Shown: one piece after another, positions 8,282 to 17,639 of the stretch | Layout: each line of letters starts with the position of its first letter | Numbering within the stretch: the stretch's first letter is position 1 | DNA from: Marinobacterium marinum | GTDB lineage: Bacteria > Pseudomonadota > Gammaproteobacteria > Pseudomonadales > Balneatricaceae | Length of the DNA stretch: 64,000 nucleotides | Assembly: GCF_013868415.1 (NCBI RefSeq) | Contig: NZ_JACEMT010000049.1 | Span: forward strand, 186,001-250,000 | Direction of reading: 5' to 3' | Notes under the pieces: generated by a model | Seen by the model: the letters and a program-made list of their open reading frames with translations, nothing else | What the model was told of the DNA's origin: nothing | Database searches by the model: none | Translations under genes and position numbers: made by a program

Positions 8282-11200
8282 ATGCCATCGTTCAAGCGTT
8301 CGTTTATTTTGCCGCTGCTGCTGGGAGTTCTACTGGCGGGGTGTTCCGATGATCCATCTCCCGGGGCCTCGACGCAGAAGTCCGCCGATGTGGTGGCGGA
8401 TAAGGCGGCAACGGAACAGGTGAGTCGTAACGCCTCAGCTGAAGTGACACTGCGGGTGCAGGACATCAGTGTACAGACCTGGCAGGGACGTCAGGCCGCT
8501 GCTGTGACACTGTCGACGCCGGTGGCGCTGGACCAGCCCTTTGATCCCTGGCTCATGATTGAAACCGAATCCGGTGAGCTTCTTCCGGGCAGCTGGGTGG
8601 CCGATAAGCGTGGCAAGGTGCTGTACTTTACGGGGTTGGAACCTGAGCACACCTACCGTGTTCGTGTGCGGCCGGGCCTGATTGCAGCCAATGGCAGCAC
8701 GCTTGCCAACCTGTCCAGTGTGGTGGTTGAAACGCCTGCCCTCCAGTCGGCGCTGGGATTCGCCGGGCGCGGAAATCTGTTGGCGCACCGCCTGCGTCAG
8801 GGCCTGCCTGTCATGGCAGTCAATGTGGATCAGGTCGATGTGGATTTTTACCGCATACCTGAGGAAGCACTGGTCGATTTCCTGGCCAATTTCGGCCAAA
8901 GCACTCAACTGAGTGGCTGGGATGCGGAGCGCTATCTGGACAAGGTTGAATTGTCCTGGTCCGGGCGCTTCGACCTGAAGCTGGATGACAATACTCGGGC
9001 GTCACGTTACCTGCCGGTGCATGACATCACGGCCCTGAACAAGAGTGGTGTCTATCTGGCGGTCATGCGGGAAGCCGGGGATATCAGTTATTACTACCCG
9101 GCGACCTGGTTTGCAGTGACGGACCTTGGGGCTCAAGTACGACTGTACAAGGATCAGCTGCAGGTTCAGGTGAATACCCTGTCGGGTGCAGACCCTCTGG
9201 CAGGCGTAAAACTGACCCTGTTGAATGATGAGGGGCGGACCTTGCTGGAAGGTGCCACTGATCGTAATGGTCAGGCCAACTTCAAGGCGGAACAGCTCGC
9301 GCCCGGTGTTTTGCAGGCTGCGCCGCTGTTGTTGCTGCGCAAGGGGCCGGAAACGTCGCTGTTGCGCCTGTCCGGGCCTTCGCTGGATCTGGCTGAATTT
9401 CCGGTAACGGGGCCTGGCCGACGGCCGCAGGAAATTTTCATTTATAGCCCTCGGGACCTCTATCGACCGGGAGAAACGCTGCTGTTCAGCGCTCTGTTGC
9501 GGTCTGATCGTGGCGAAGCGGTACCCGGTATTGCACTCAAATCACAGTTGCTGCAGCCGGATGGACGAGTTGTGCTCAGTCAGCGTCTTGAGCCTCAGGA
9601 ACTGAACTACTATGAGGCAGAGCTGCCCCTGTCGGCCGATGCACCAACCGGCGAGTGGCGTTGGCAGCTGGAATTGCCGGATGGCAGTCAGAGGGAATAT
9701 GCCGTCCAAGTGGAGTCTTTCCTGCCTGAACGCATGGCCTTGAATATGGAAGCGGCAACGACACTGGCACCCAATGAGGATTTCCGGGTGCGGGTTCAGG
9801 GTGACTATCTGTACGGTGCGCCTGCGGCCGATGCTCGCCTGCAGGCGCAGCTGCTGGCGCGGCTTGAGCCCCATCCTTTCCCCGCGTTCAAGGATTTCTG
9901 GTTTGGTCATCCCGATGATACCGCGCTGGAACGGCGCGAGGAGCTGGATGAAATCCAGCTGGATACAGAAGGCCGCGGCGAGTTGCAGGTTGAGTCTTAC
10001 TGGCAGGCACTCACCAGCCCGTTGCGCCTGCAGACCTATGCCAGCCTGTTGGATTCGGGGGGGCGCCCGGTAACGCGCCGAGCGGCATCCGTAGTACTTC
10101 CGGGGGAGCGGTTGCCGGGTATTCGTCCGTTGTTTGCGGATGATCAGGTGGATTACGAAAGCAGTGCCGCTTTTGAAGTGGTACTGACCGATGGCGAAGC
10201 CCGTTTGGCGGCGGAGCTGTTGCAGTTTAGCCTCGTGCGTGAGCGGCGTGACTATCACTGGAGCTGGAGTGACACCGACGGTTGGCAGAGTCAATTTACC
10301 GAGCGCCATTACACAGTCGAGCAGAGAGAGCTAAGCCTGCACGAAAATGAACGACTGGAAGTCAGTGTCCCGGTTGAGTGGGGCTATTACCGCGTTGAAC
10401 TCAAGGATATGCAGACCGGACAGGTTTCGGCATACCGTTTCCGTGCGGGCTGGGACCCGGATGCCCAGGTCATGGCGGGGCGCCCGGATCGCATCGGGTT
10501 GAGCCTGAATCAACAGGCATATGTAGCGGGAGATGAAATAAAGGTACAGGTGCGCCCGCCTGCAGCAGGCAAGGGCTATCTTCTGCTGGAATCGGATCGT
10601 CTGCTGCACCGTGAAGCCGTGGAGATCCCGGCCGAAGGCGGCGAGCTTTCGTTGACGCTGAAGCCGGAATGGATGCATCACAACCTGTATTTGAGTGTAC
10701 TGCTGTTGAAGCCGGGCAGTGCGGATACGGGAGCCCTTCCGGTTCGTATGCTGGGGATTGAGCCGGTACCACTGGCAACTGAAGACCATGCGCTGCAGGT
10801 CGAGTTCGAGGGGGTGCCACCGCAGGTGCGGCCCGAACAGACCATCCAGGTCCCCCTTCAAGTCTCGCGCCGTAACGGGCAGCCATTGCCGGATCAGGTA
10901 CGAGTGACGCTGGCCGCTGTCGATATGGGCGTTCTGTCGATCACCGGGTTCGATACACCGGACCCCTTGGCCTGGTTCTTTGATCCAGGCGCGTATGCAG
11001 TCGAAGTCAGAGATAACTACTCCGACCTGATTGATGCGGAAGCGGGTGAGATGGCACGGTTGAGATTCGGTGGGGATGCCGATCTCAGCCGTGGTGGCGC
11101 ACAACCACCAACGGATGTGCAGATACTGTCGCTGTTTTCGGGTGCCGTGAGTGTGGACCGCGAAGGACATGTCAGCATTCCACTGGATCTGCCGGCTTTT

Positions 11201-13174
11201 AACGGCAGGGTGCGTTTGATGGCGGTGGCTTTTTCTGACGACAGCCTGGGAGCGGGTGAGCAGGAGTTGCAGGTTGTAGCACCGGTCGTGGCTGAGCTGA
11301 ATCGACCCCGCTTCCTGGCGCCGGGTGATCGTGCGCGCCTGACGCTGGATTTGCATAACCGTACCGAACATGCACAGACGCTGACGGTTGATCTATCGGC
11401 AGGGCTGGGGATGCGGCTTGATGGTCATGAACAATGGCAACAGAAGGTTGAGCTGGCGGCAGGTGCTCGCACAACATTGGCGCTGGAAGCCGTGGCCGGG
11501 GCCCGCTTTGGTGCGGCGCCGTTAGAGCTTAACGTCAGAGGTATCAAGGGCGAACCGGATATCCAGCGAGAGTGGACTCTGGGGGTGCGACCGGCTTGGC
11601 CGGCGCAGTCGTTGAGTTGGCAGCAGCCGATCCAGCCTGGTGAAACCTTTGCCTTCAAGGGGCGAGCTCTACAGGGATTATTGCCGTCGACATTGAATGC
11701 ACAGTTGAGCCTGTCCAGTTATCCCCCGATTAATGTGGCACGCCATTTCAGTGAGTTGAAAGCTTACCCGTACGGGTGTTCCGAGCAGACGACCAGTGGC
11801 GTATTTGCCCAGCTGTATGTGACCGGCGATGTGCTGGCAACACTTGGGCTTGCCGGTGAGGCTCCGGCTGAACGTCGAGCAGCGCTTGAGCTGGCGATCC
11901 GGCGTCTGTTTGGCATGCAACGCAACAATGGCAGCTTCGGCCTGTGGAACAACAGCAGCCCTGAAGAGCCTTGGCTGACTGTGTATATCACCGATTTCTT
12001 GTTGCGAGCGCGTGAAGCCGGTTATGCCGTATCTGAACCTGCCTTGAAGCAGGCGCTGGAACAGGTCAGTCGCTACCTGCGCAACCCGAATCTGATAAAT
12101 GGTGAACTGTTGCATGACAGCCGTTCGCGTTTTGCCGTGCGGGCTTATGCGGCTCAGGTACTGGCGCGTCAGGGGCAGGCGCCTTTGGCTGAATTGCGCA
12201 ACCTGCTTGACCACCGCGCCGAAGAATCAACAGCCTTGTCCATGGTTCAGTTGGGATTGGCGTTGAATGCTGCCGGTGATGCACCACGAGCCGAAAAGGC
12301 GCTGCAGCGTGGGTTGAGCGGGCTGTATAAGGACAGCTTCTTGCGCACGGACTACGGAAGTCTCGTACGGGATCGTGCCCTGGCACTGTTCTGGCTACTG
12401 GAGTCGGAGCGGCCGAAGTCCGAGTGGCTGATGTTGCTGGAGCCTTTGCAGGCGGCGATTGCAGATCGCAGCTGGTTCAGCACACAAGAGCGTAATGCAC
12501 TCTTCCTGGCAGGGCAGGCATTGAGCCTACAGGGCGGTGATGCCATGCGTTTGCAGCTGGGTGGTGCTTTGGAGCAGGCCGTAAACGTGGATGATGCGCG
12601 TTTCAGCTTGGAGGGGGCACCACTGACCGAGGGACTCCGTGTGCACAACAGGGGCGAGCGGCAAGCTTGGCTTAACTTGCGCTTGCAGGGGTATACGGAT
12701 CAGGCCCCGGCTGCTTACAGCCGAGGGCTTAAGGTTGAACGCCGCTATTATGATGGGAATGGTCAGCCGCTCAAGCTTGAGCAGCTGAAAACCGGTGATC
12801 AGGTGCTGGTTGAGCTGGATGTTCACAGTGAAGAGTCGATACCGGACGCACTGATTGTGGATCTGCTCCCGGCGGGGCTGGAGCTGGAAAACCAGAATCT
12901 GGCCACCAGTGTTTCCATGTCCGAACTGAAAGTGGGTGACGAACGCGTTGCCGATTTGATGGCGTTGATCGATCTGCGTCATCAGGAATTCCGGGATGAC
13001 CGCTATGTGGCTGCGGTGAAGCTGGACTGGGGACGGGCGCGACTGTTTTATCTGGCACGGGCCGTCACACCGGGTGAGTATCGTGTGCCGCCAAGTTTTG
13101 CCGAATCCATGTACCGACCGGCCTTGCGTCATCTGGGGGGAGATAGCGGTACCCTGAGTATTCGGGCGCGCTGA
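8282..13174 (+). CDS. bacterial alpha-2-macroglobulin lipoprotein (YfhM type)
   Basis: A 1630-residue envelope protein, close to the length of E. coli YfhM. The signal peptide ends in the lipobox LLAGC, so Cys21 would be lipidated. The long middle consists of macroglobulin-like beta domains, and the thioester motif CSEQ is present at residues 1166-1169, followed by the alpha-helical thioester domain (LYVTGDVLATL onward). These proteins trap incoming proteases by conformational change and covalent capture through the thioester. It is followed after 6 bases by pbpC, the conserved partner that repairs peptidoglycan. GGGAG ribosome-binding site 6 bases before the ATG. Confidence 0.95.
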   Translation: MPSFKRSFILPLLLGVLLAGCSDDPSPGASTQKSADVVADKAATEQVSRNASAEVTLRVQDISVQTWQGRQAAAVTLSTPVALDQPFDPWLMIETESGELLPGSWVADKRGKVLYFTGLEPEHTYRVRVRPGLIAANGSTLANLSSVVVETPALQSALGFAGRGNLLAHRLRQGLPVMAVNVDQVDVDFYRIPEEALVDFLANFGQSTQLSGWDAERYLDKVELSWSGRFDLKLDDNTRASRYLPVHDITALNKSGVYLAVMREAGDISYYYPATWFAVTDLGAQVRLYKDQLQVQVNTLSGADPLAGVKLTLLNDEGRTLLEGATDRNGQANFKAEQLAPGVLQAAPLLLLRKGPETSLLRLSGPSLDLAEFPVTGPGRRPQEIFIYSPRDLYRPGETLLFSALLRSDRGEAVPGIALKSQLLQPDGRVVLSQRLEPQELNYYEAELPLSADAPTGEWRWQLELPDGSQREYAVQVESFLPERMALNMEAATTLAPNEDFRVRVQGDYLYGAPAADARLQAQLLARLEPHPFPAFKDFWFGHPDDTALERREELDEIQLDTEGRGELQVESYWQALTSPLRLQTYASLLDSGGRPVTRRAASVVLPGERLPGIRPLFADDQVDYESSAAFEVVLTDGEARLAAELLQFSLVRERRDYHWSWSDTDGWQSQFTERHYTVEQRELSLHENERLEVSVPVEWGYYRVELKDMQTGQVSAYRFRAGWDPDAQVMAGRPDRIGLSLNQQAYVAGDEIKVQVRPPAAGKGYLLLESDRLLHREAVEIPAEGGELSLTLKPEWMHHNLYLSVLLLKPGSADTGALPVRMLGIEPVPLATEDHALQVEFEGVPPQVRPEQTIQVPLQVSRRNGQPLPDQVRVTLAAVDMGVLSITGFDTPDPLAWFFDPGAYAVEVRDNYSDLIDAEAGEMARLRFGGDADLSRGGAQPPTDVQILSLFSGAVSVDREGHVSIPLDLPAFNGRVRLMAVAFSDDSLGAGEQELQVVAPVVAELNRPRFLAPGDRARLTLDLHNRTEHAQTLTVDLSAGLGMRLDGHEQWQQKVELAAGARTTLALEAVAGARFGAAPLELNVRGIKGEPDIQREWTLGVRPAWPAQSLSWQQPIQPGETFAFKGRALQGLLPSTLNAQLSLSSYPPINVARHFSELKAYPYGCSEQTTSGVFAQLYVTGDVLATLGLAGEAPAERRAALELAIRRLFGMQRNNGSFGLWNNSSPEEPWLTVYITDFLLRAREAGYAVSEPALKQALEQVSRYLRNPNLINGELLHDSRSRFAVRAYAAQVLARQGQAPLAELRNLLDHRAEESTALSMVQLGLALNAAGDAPRAEKALQRGLSGLYKDSFLRTDYGSLVRDRALALFWLLESERPKSEWLMLLEPLQAAIADRSWFSTQERNALFLAGQALSLQGGDAMRLQLGGALEQAVNVDDARFSLEGAPLTEGLRVHNRGERQAWLNLRLQGYTDQAPAAYSRGLKVERRYYDGNGQPLKLEQLKTGDQVLVELDVHSEESIPDALIVDLLPAGLELENQNLATSVSMSELKVGDERVADLMALIDLRHQEFRDDRYVAAVKLDWGRARLFYLARAVTPGEYRVPPSFAESMYRPALRHLGGDSGTLSIRAR

Positions 13175-13180
13175 TACTGC

Positions 13181-15511
13181 ATGCGTGTCAAACGTCGAGC
13201 AGGGCTCTGGATCCTGCCCCTGCTGATAGTATTGTCGTGGGGGTTGGATCGAACCTTTCCGCTACCGGCGCCTGCCGGTCCTGCAATACGGATCCTGGCG
13301 GATGGCGGAGAGGTGTTGCGCGCCTTCCCCGCTCCGGACCAGACCTGGCGTTACCCCGTGGCCTCCGATCAGGTGGCGCCAGTCTATAAGGAAATCCTGC
13401 TGGCCTATGAAGATCGGGCGTTTTATTACCATCCAGGCATTAACCCTCTGGCGATCGTCCGCGCCGGCTGGCAGAACCTGAAGACGGGGACGGTCGTGTC
13501 GGGTGGTTCAACGTTGAGCATGCAGGTGGCGGGCATGCTGGATCCTTATCCCCGCACGCTCAAAGGCAAGATACGCCAGGCCCTGCGGACGCTGCAGCTG
13601 GAGTGGTACTACAGCAAGGACGAAATCCTGACGTTGTATCTGAACCATGCGCCCTTCGGCGGTATGTTGTCGGGGGTCGAATCTGCGTCACGCCACTACT
13701 TTGGCAAACCGGCCGCCCGGCTCAGTGATGCCGAAGCTGCGTTGTTGGCCGTTTTGCCACAGCGTCCGAGTGACTGGCGGCCTGATCGCTATCCGGGACG
13801 TGCGCGTCAGGCCCGTGACAAGGTGTTGCGGCGAATGCAGTCACTCGGCGTCTGGTCTGAACACCGGGTAGCAGCGGCACTACGCGAACCGGTTTCCGCG
13901 TTGCCTCCTGAACCCCCGCTATTGGCGCCTCTGGCGGCACGGCGCTTGCGTCAGTCATGTCCGACCTGTACGGAATTGCCCACGTTTATCGATGCCGGTT
14001 TGCAGCGTCAGTTGCAGGCCTTGGTTGGCAGTTACACGGCCCGTTTGGGGGAACGTCAATCGGTGGCAGTCCTGGTCGTGCGTAATGCCGATCGGGCTGT
14101 CCGAGGATACGTCGGCAGTGCGCATTTCGGTGATGCGCTGAGCCAGGGGCATGTTGATATGACACGCGCCATACGCTCACCGGGATCAACCCTGAAGCCT
14201 TTTGCCTATGGCATGGCGCTGGACCGTGGCCTGATTCATTCCCATTCACTGTTACTGGATACCCCTCGCTATGGCTTGCGGTATCGGCCGCATAATTTCA
14301 CGGGCGGTTTCAGCGGCCCGGTCACGGCCATCGAATCATTGCAGCGTTCACTGAATTTACCGGTGGTGCAGCTGGTTGACCATCTGGGGCCAGAGCGTTT
14401 TGTATCGGGTTTGCTGAATGCAGGACTGGAATTGCGTGGGGCGGGCGTGCGACAGCCCAATGCGTCGGTTGTCCTGGGGGGGGTTGGAACAAGCCTGGAG
14501 TCGCTGGTCGGGATATACACCGCTTTGGCGCGTGATGGGCAGGCCGGTTCCGTGCGTTTACAGCCAGCGGAACCTGAACGTGGACGCTGGCTGATGAGCC
14601 CGGGAGCCGCCTGGATCAGTTGGCGCATGCTGGCGCACAACCCCTGGCGAGCGTTAGGGCATATTGGTCAGACGCCCTGGAATCTGGCCTGGAAAACCGG
14701 TACCAGTTATGGGTATCGAGATGCCTGGGCGATTGGCGTGTCGCCGCAATGGACAATCGGTGTTTGGGTCGGGCGTCCTGATGGCAGCCCCAGTCCCGGG
14801 CGCTATGGACGTCAAGCGGCCGCGCCGCTGTTGTTCAGGGTGCATGAGCTGTTACCTGACAGCAGAGAGTCCCTGCCTCGCCCCGACAGCGTGAGCCAGC
14901 ACCATATCTGCTGGCCGCTCGGTACGGTCCGGGAGCATCCTGATAATCAGGAGAGGAATTGTTTGCAGCAGCACGAGGCCTGGTTGCTGAACGAGACGGC
15001 GCCGCCGACATTGCCCCAGGTGCCTGATCTGCTGCAGCCGTCTTTGTTGCGTTCGGTTGTAGTGGATATAGCAAGTGAACAGGCGGTAGCGCCCGGATGT
15101 GTCAATGACATTCGGGGGCCTTTGAGCGTGCGCAAGATTGCACTTTGGCCGCTGCCGGCGGAACCCTGGCTCAAGCCCGAATGGCGGCGCAGTCAGCGGT
15201 TGCCTTCGGTCGCTGACAGCTGTACGCGGTTACAGTTTCTACATGCCCCCATCCGTATCATCGGCATTGAAGCCGGGAGCCACTTGCGGCTGCCGCCTGG
15301 CCGTGCGGAGCTGGTGATTGATTTGCGTGTACGAGGAGCCTCGGGTGACTTGAACTGGTATTTGAATGGTGAACCTCTGCCGACTGAAGCCGGGTATCGG
15401 CTGGCCTTGACGCTGTCCGCCAGTGGCCGCTATCGGCTTAGTGTGGTAGACAGCAGCGGCAGTACCGATTCCATCGAGTTCAGCTTTCAACGCTCGGACA
15501 CGGGTGGTTAA
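13181..15511 (+). CDS. pbpC: penicillin-binding protein 1C
   Basis: A 776-residue bifunctional peptidoglycan synthase: one N-terminal membrane anchor (residues about 8-22), a glycosyltransferase domain with the catalytic Glu in AYEDRAFYYHPG, a transpeptidase domain with the SxxK serine in SPGSTLKP (about Ser336), an SxN-like SLN in QRSLNLPV and the KTGTS box, then the C-terminal beta-rich BiPBP_C domain. It is the standard operon partner of the alpha-2-macroglobulin, starting 6 bases after its stop. Its last 32 bases overlap the convergent Bcr/CflA gene. Confidence 0.95.
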   Translation: MRVKRRAGLWILPLLIVLSWGLDRTFPLPAPAGPAIRILADGGEVLRAFPAPDQTWRYPVASDQVAPVYKEILLAYEDRAFYYHPGINPLAIVRAGWQNLKTGTVVSGGSTLSMQVAGMLDPYPRTLKGKIRQALRTLQLEWYYSKDEILTLYLNHAPFGGMLSGVESASRHYFGKPAARLSDAEAALLAVLPQRPSDWRPDRYPGRARQARDKVLRRMQSLGVWSEHRVAAALREPVSALPPEPPLLAPLAARRLRQSCPTCTELPTFIDAGLQRQLQALVGSYTARLGERQSVAVLVVRNADRAVRGYVGSAHFGDALSQGHVDMTRAIRSPGSTLKPFAYGMALDRGLIHSHSLLLDTPRYGLRYRPHNFTGGFSGPVTAIESLQRSLNLPVVQLVDHLGPERFVSGLLNAGLELRGAGVRQPNASVVLGGVGTSLESLVGIYTALARDGQAGSVRLQPAEPERGRWLMSPGAAWISWRMLAHNPWRALGHIGQTPWNLAWKTGTSYGYRDAWAIGVSPQWTIGVWVGRPDGSPSPGRYGRQAAAPLLFRVHELLPDSRESLPRPDSVSQHHICWPLGTVREHPDNQERNCLQQHEAWLLNETAPPTLPQVPDLLQPSLLRSVVVDIASEQAVAPGCVNDIRGPLSVRKIALWPLPAEPWLKPEWRRSQRLPSVADSCTRLQFLHAPIRIIGIEAGSHLRLPPGRAELVIDLRVRGASGDLNWYLNGEPLPTEAGYRLALTLSASGRYRLSVVDSSGSTDSIEFSFQRSDTGG

Positions 15512-16694
15512 CGGTTTCGGACTTTGGCAGTAGCCACAGGCCCAGCAGGTTGCCCAGGACGCTGGCGCCAAACATGATGGCCAGCATTGGGAAAGGCGTT
15601 CCATCACCCAACAGACCGACCAGAGAGCCGCCCAGGGCTCCGGACGCAAAACCGCAGGCACCAATCAGGGCGGTGGCGGTGGCGGCCATATGGGGAAAGA
15701 GTTCGCAGGTACCTGCCATTCCGTTTGAAATGATAAAGCCCTGTACTCCGATGTAGCACATGATCAGCCCGACAACCAGCCAGAGCGGCGGCTGGGCGAG
15801 TATGAATGTCAGTATCAGGATTCCGGCGGTCAGCAATTGCACACGTTGCGCGCTTTGTAGCAGTTGTCGAGAGCTGAATCGGTGCAGCAGGCGGATATTG
15901 ATCCGGTTACAGGCCAGCAGGGTTAGAATATTCAGACCAAACAGGATCGTGTACAGACTGGGTGAAGCACCATAGTAGTGAATGTAGCTGCCGGCGGAAC
16001 CGGTAATGAAGGCAAACATGCCGGCATAGCTGGCTGCAATAGAGAACAGATAGCCCAGTGCCGTACGGTGTTTCAGAACGGATGCGTAGCTGCGCAGGGG
16101 GTTGGGCATGGGGCCTTCCGGTCGCGTATGTGTTTCGGGCAGACGCCAGAAAAGTATCAGCATGATCAGCAGGGTGTAGACACCGAGAAACAGAAAAATG
16201 GCTCTCCAGTTGGCGACTTCAAGCAGGACTGTACCGAGTACGGGGGCCAGTAGTGGGGCGGTCATCAGGATGCTGGCCATGCGGCTCATGGCTTGGGCAC
16301 TGTCACGTCCGGTGAAACGGTCGCGAATGACGGCTGCCGAGTTGACTACGCTCATGCCGCCGCCGAACCCCTGCAGAATACGGGCGGCCAGCAGGGTGTC
16401 GATCGAGTTGGCCAACATGGCGCCGATGGCTCCCAGCAGGAACAGGCCAAGACCGCTGAAAATAGCACGGCGGCGACCGAAACGGTCGGAAAAAGGGCCT
16501 CCCGTCAGCTGGCCTAGAGCGAAGCCGGCCAGGAACAGACTGACCGACAGTTCAACCTGGTGGATGGAGATACCAAGCTCACCGGCTATTGTAGGGATGG
16601 CCGGCAGATAGGCATCGGTAGAAAGTGGGCCCAGCGCCGTCAGGCCGGCCAACATCAGAATCAGGCCGGGTATGGGAATCTGCTTAGCGGTCAT
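15480..16694 (-). CDS. MFS multidrug exporter, Bcr/CflA family
   Basis: A 404-residue drug:proton antiporter of the DHA1 Bcr/CflA type with about twelve membrane segments. LGPLSTDAYLPAIPTIA in helix 1 and GGPFSDRFGRRR (motif A between helices 2 and 3) are diagnostic. The ATG at 16694 has GAGG about 8 bases upstream; the frame is open further upstream but lacks a better start. The gene is divergent from a TetR regulator across a 215-base region that contains a perfect palindrome, the usual arrangement for a repressed efflux pump. Its 3' end overlaps pbpC by 32 bases on the other strand. Confidence 0.9.
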   Translation of the reverse strand: MTAKQIPIPGLILMLAGLTALGPLSTDAYLPAIPTIAGELGISIHQVELSVSLFLAGFALGQLTGGPFSDRFGRRRAIFSGLGLFLLGAIGAMLANSIDTLLAARILQGFGGGMSVVNSAAVIRDRFTGRDSAQAMSRMASILMTAPLLAPVLGTVLLEVANWRAIFLFLGVYTLLIMLILFWRLPETHTRPEGPMPNPLRSYASVLKHRTALGYLFSIAASYAGMFAFITGSAGSYIHYYGASPSLYTILFGLNILTLLACNRINIRLLHRFSSRQLLQSAQRVQLLTAGILILTFILAQPPLWLVVGLIMCYIGVQGFIISNGMAGTCELFPHMAATATALIGACGFASGALGGSLVGLLGDGTPFPMLAIMFGASVLGNLLGLWLLPKSETVNHPCPSVES

Positions 16695-16794
16695 GGTTGC
16701 GCCTCGTCTGGCCGGTGGAATTGCAGCAGGCTGCCCGAGTAACATTCAGTGTTGATTATGTTGCGGAAGGGAAGCTGAAGATAAACAATAGTGT

Positions 16795-16814
16795 AATGTA
16801 ACATACGTTACATT
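16795..16814. promoter_or_regulatory. palindromic operator candidate for the TetR regulator
   Basis: AATGTAAC-ATAC-GTTACATT, two perfect 8-bp arms around a 4-base centre, between the divergent exporter and TetR genes. Size and position suit a TetR-family operator that would control both directions. Confidence 0.7.
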
Positions 16815-16862
16815 AATATGAGTATTCCATTGATGCAAGCCGATATCATCGCCCAATGGCGC

Positions 16863-16871
16863 TGATATAAT
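16863..16871 (+). promoter_or_regulatory. extended -10 promoter element for the TetR gene
   Basis: TG-A-TATAAT, a consensus -10 with the extended TGn motif, 39 bases before the chosen GTG start. No convincing -35 box is present, as is common for extended -10 promoters. Confidence 0.6.
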
Positions 16872-16909
16872 GGTAGCAGTCGAGTCTGTAAATTAAGTTG
16901 AAGAGTAAC

Positions 16910-17554
16910 GTGCAACCTGAACCGAATGCCAAACCCTGTGGCCTGACCCCAAAGGGGCTGGAGCGACAGAAGCGAATTCTGGATGCTGCCCGTGATGTGT
17001 TTCTGGAACAGGGTTACGATAACGCCAGTATCAACGAAATCATGTGTCGTGCCGGCGGCTCGCTCAGTACGCTGTACCGTCTGTTCGGTAACAAATTGGG
17101 GCTGTTCGAGGCGATGATGACGCAAACCTCCAACCGGGTGTTTGCCGCCTTCGAAGCAGTAGAGTGTGCCGCCCGGCGGGGAGACTCCCCTGAACAGGCA
17201 TTGAAACATTATGGTCGCCTGATGCTGGAGCGGGTTTTAAGCCAGGAGGCCGTTGGTTTATACCGTCTGGTGACAACGGATTGCAGCAGTGAAAGAGATC
17301 GTATTCAGGCTCTGTTTTACGAACAGGGGCCCAAGCGCCTCAACGGCAAACTGAGCGCTTATCTGCAGACTCAGGTTGAGCAGGGCGGCATGCAGATTCA
17401 GGATACGGAGTTGGCGGCCTTTCAGTTTCTGGAAATGGTCAAGGGCAATTTTCAGTTGCGTGCCATGATGGGCATGGAAATTCCCGAGAGTGAACGTGAG
17501 CGGGCGGTCGAGCAGGCCGTCGAACTTTTTCTGTATGGTGCAACTCGGCGTTAG
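16910..17554 (+). CDS. TetR family transcriptional regulator (AefR-like C-terminal domain)
   Basis: About 214 residues. The helix-turn-helix is visible in residues roughly 25-60 (ARDVFLEQGYDNASINEI, then GGSLSTLYRLFGNK), and the C-terminal half resembles the AefR-type ligand domain. The start is uncertain: GTG at 16910 has AAGAG just before it, while TTG at 16898 is four codons upstream with no ribosome-binding site. Divergent from the Bcr/CflA exporter, which it probably represses through the palindrome at 16795. The ligand is unknown. Downstream fabV starts 85 bases later on the same strand. Confidence 0.88.
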   Translation: MQPEPNAKPCGLTPKGLERQKRILDAARDVFLEQGYDNASINEIMCRAGGSLSTLYRLFGNKLGLFEAMMTQTSNRVFAAFEAVECAARRGDSPEQALKHYGRLMLERVLSQEAVGLYRLVTTDCSSERDRIQALFYEQGPKRLNGKLSAYLQTQVEQGGMQIQDTELAAFQFLEMVKGNFQLRAMMGMEIPESERERAVEQAVELFLYGATRR

Positions 17555-17639
17555 GCACTGCTTGGCGCGCTGTTGTCAGCGCTTCAAATACGGTATCTTA
17601 GGCGGCTTTGTACCTGAATAGAATGGCACCGAATCGAAT

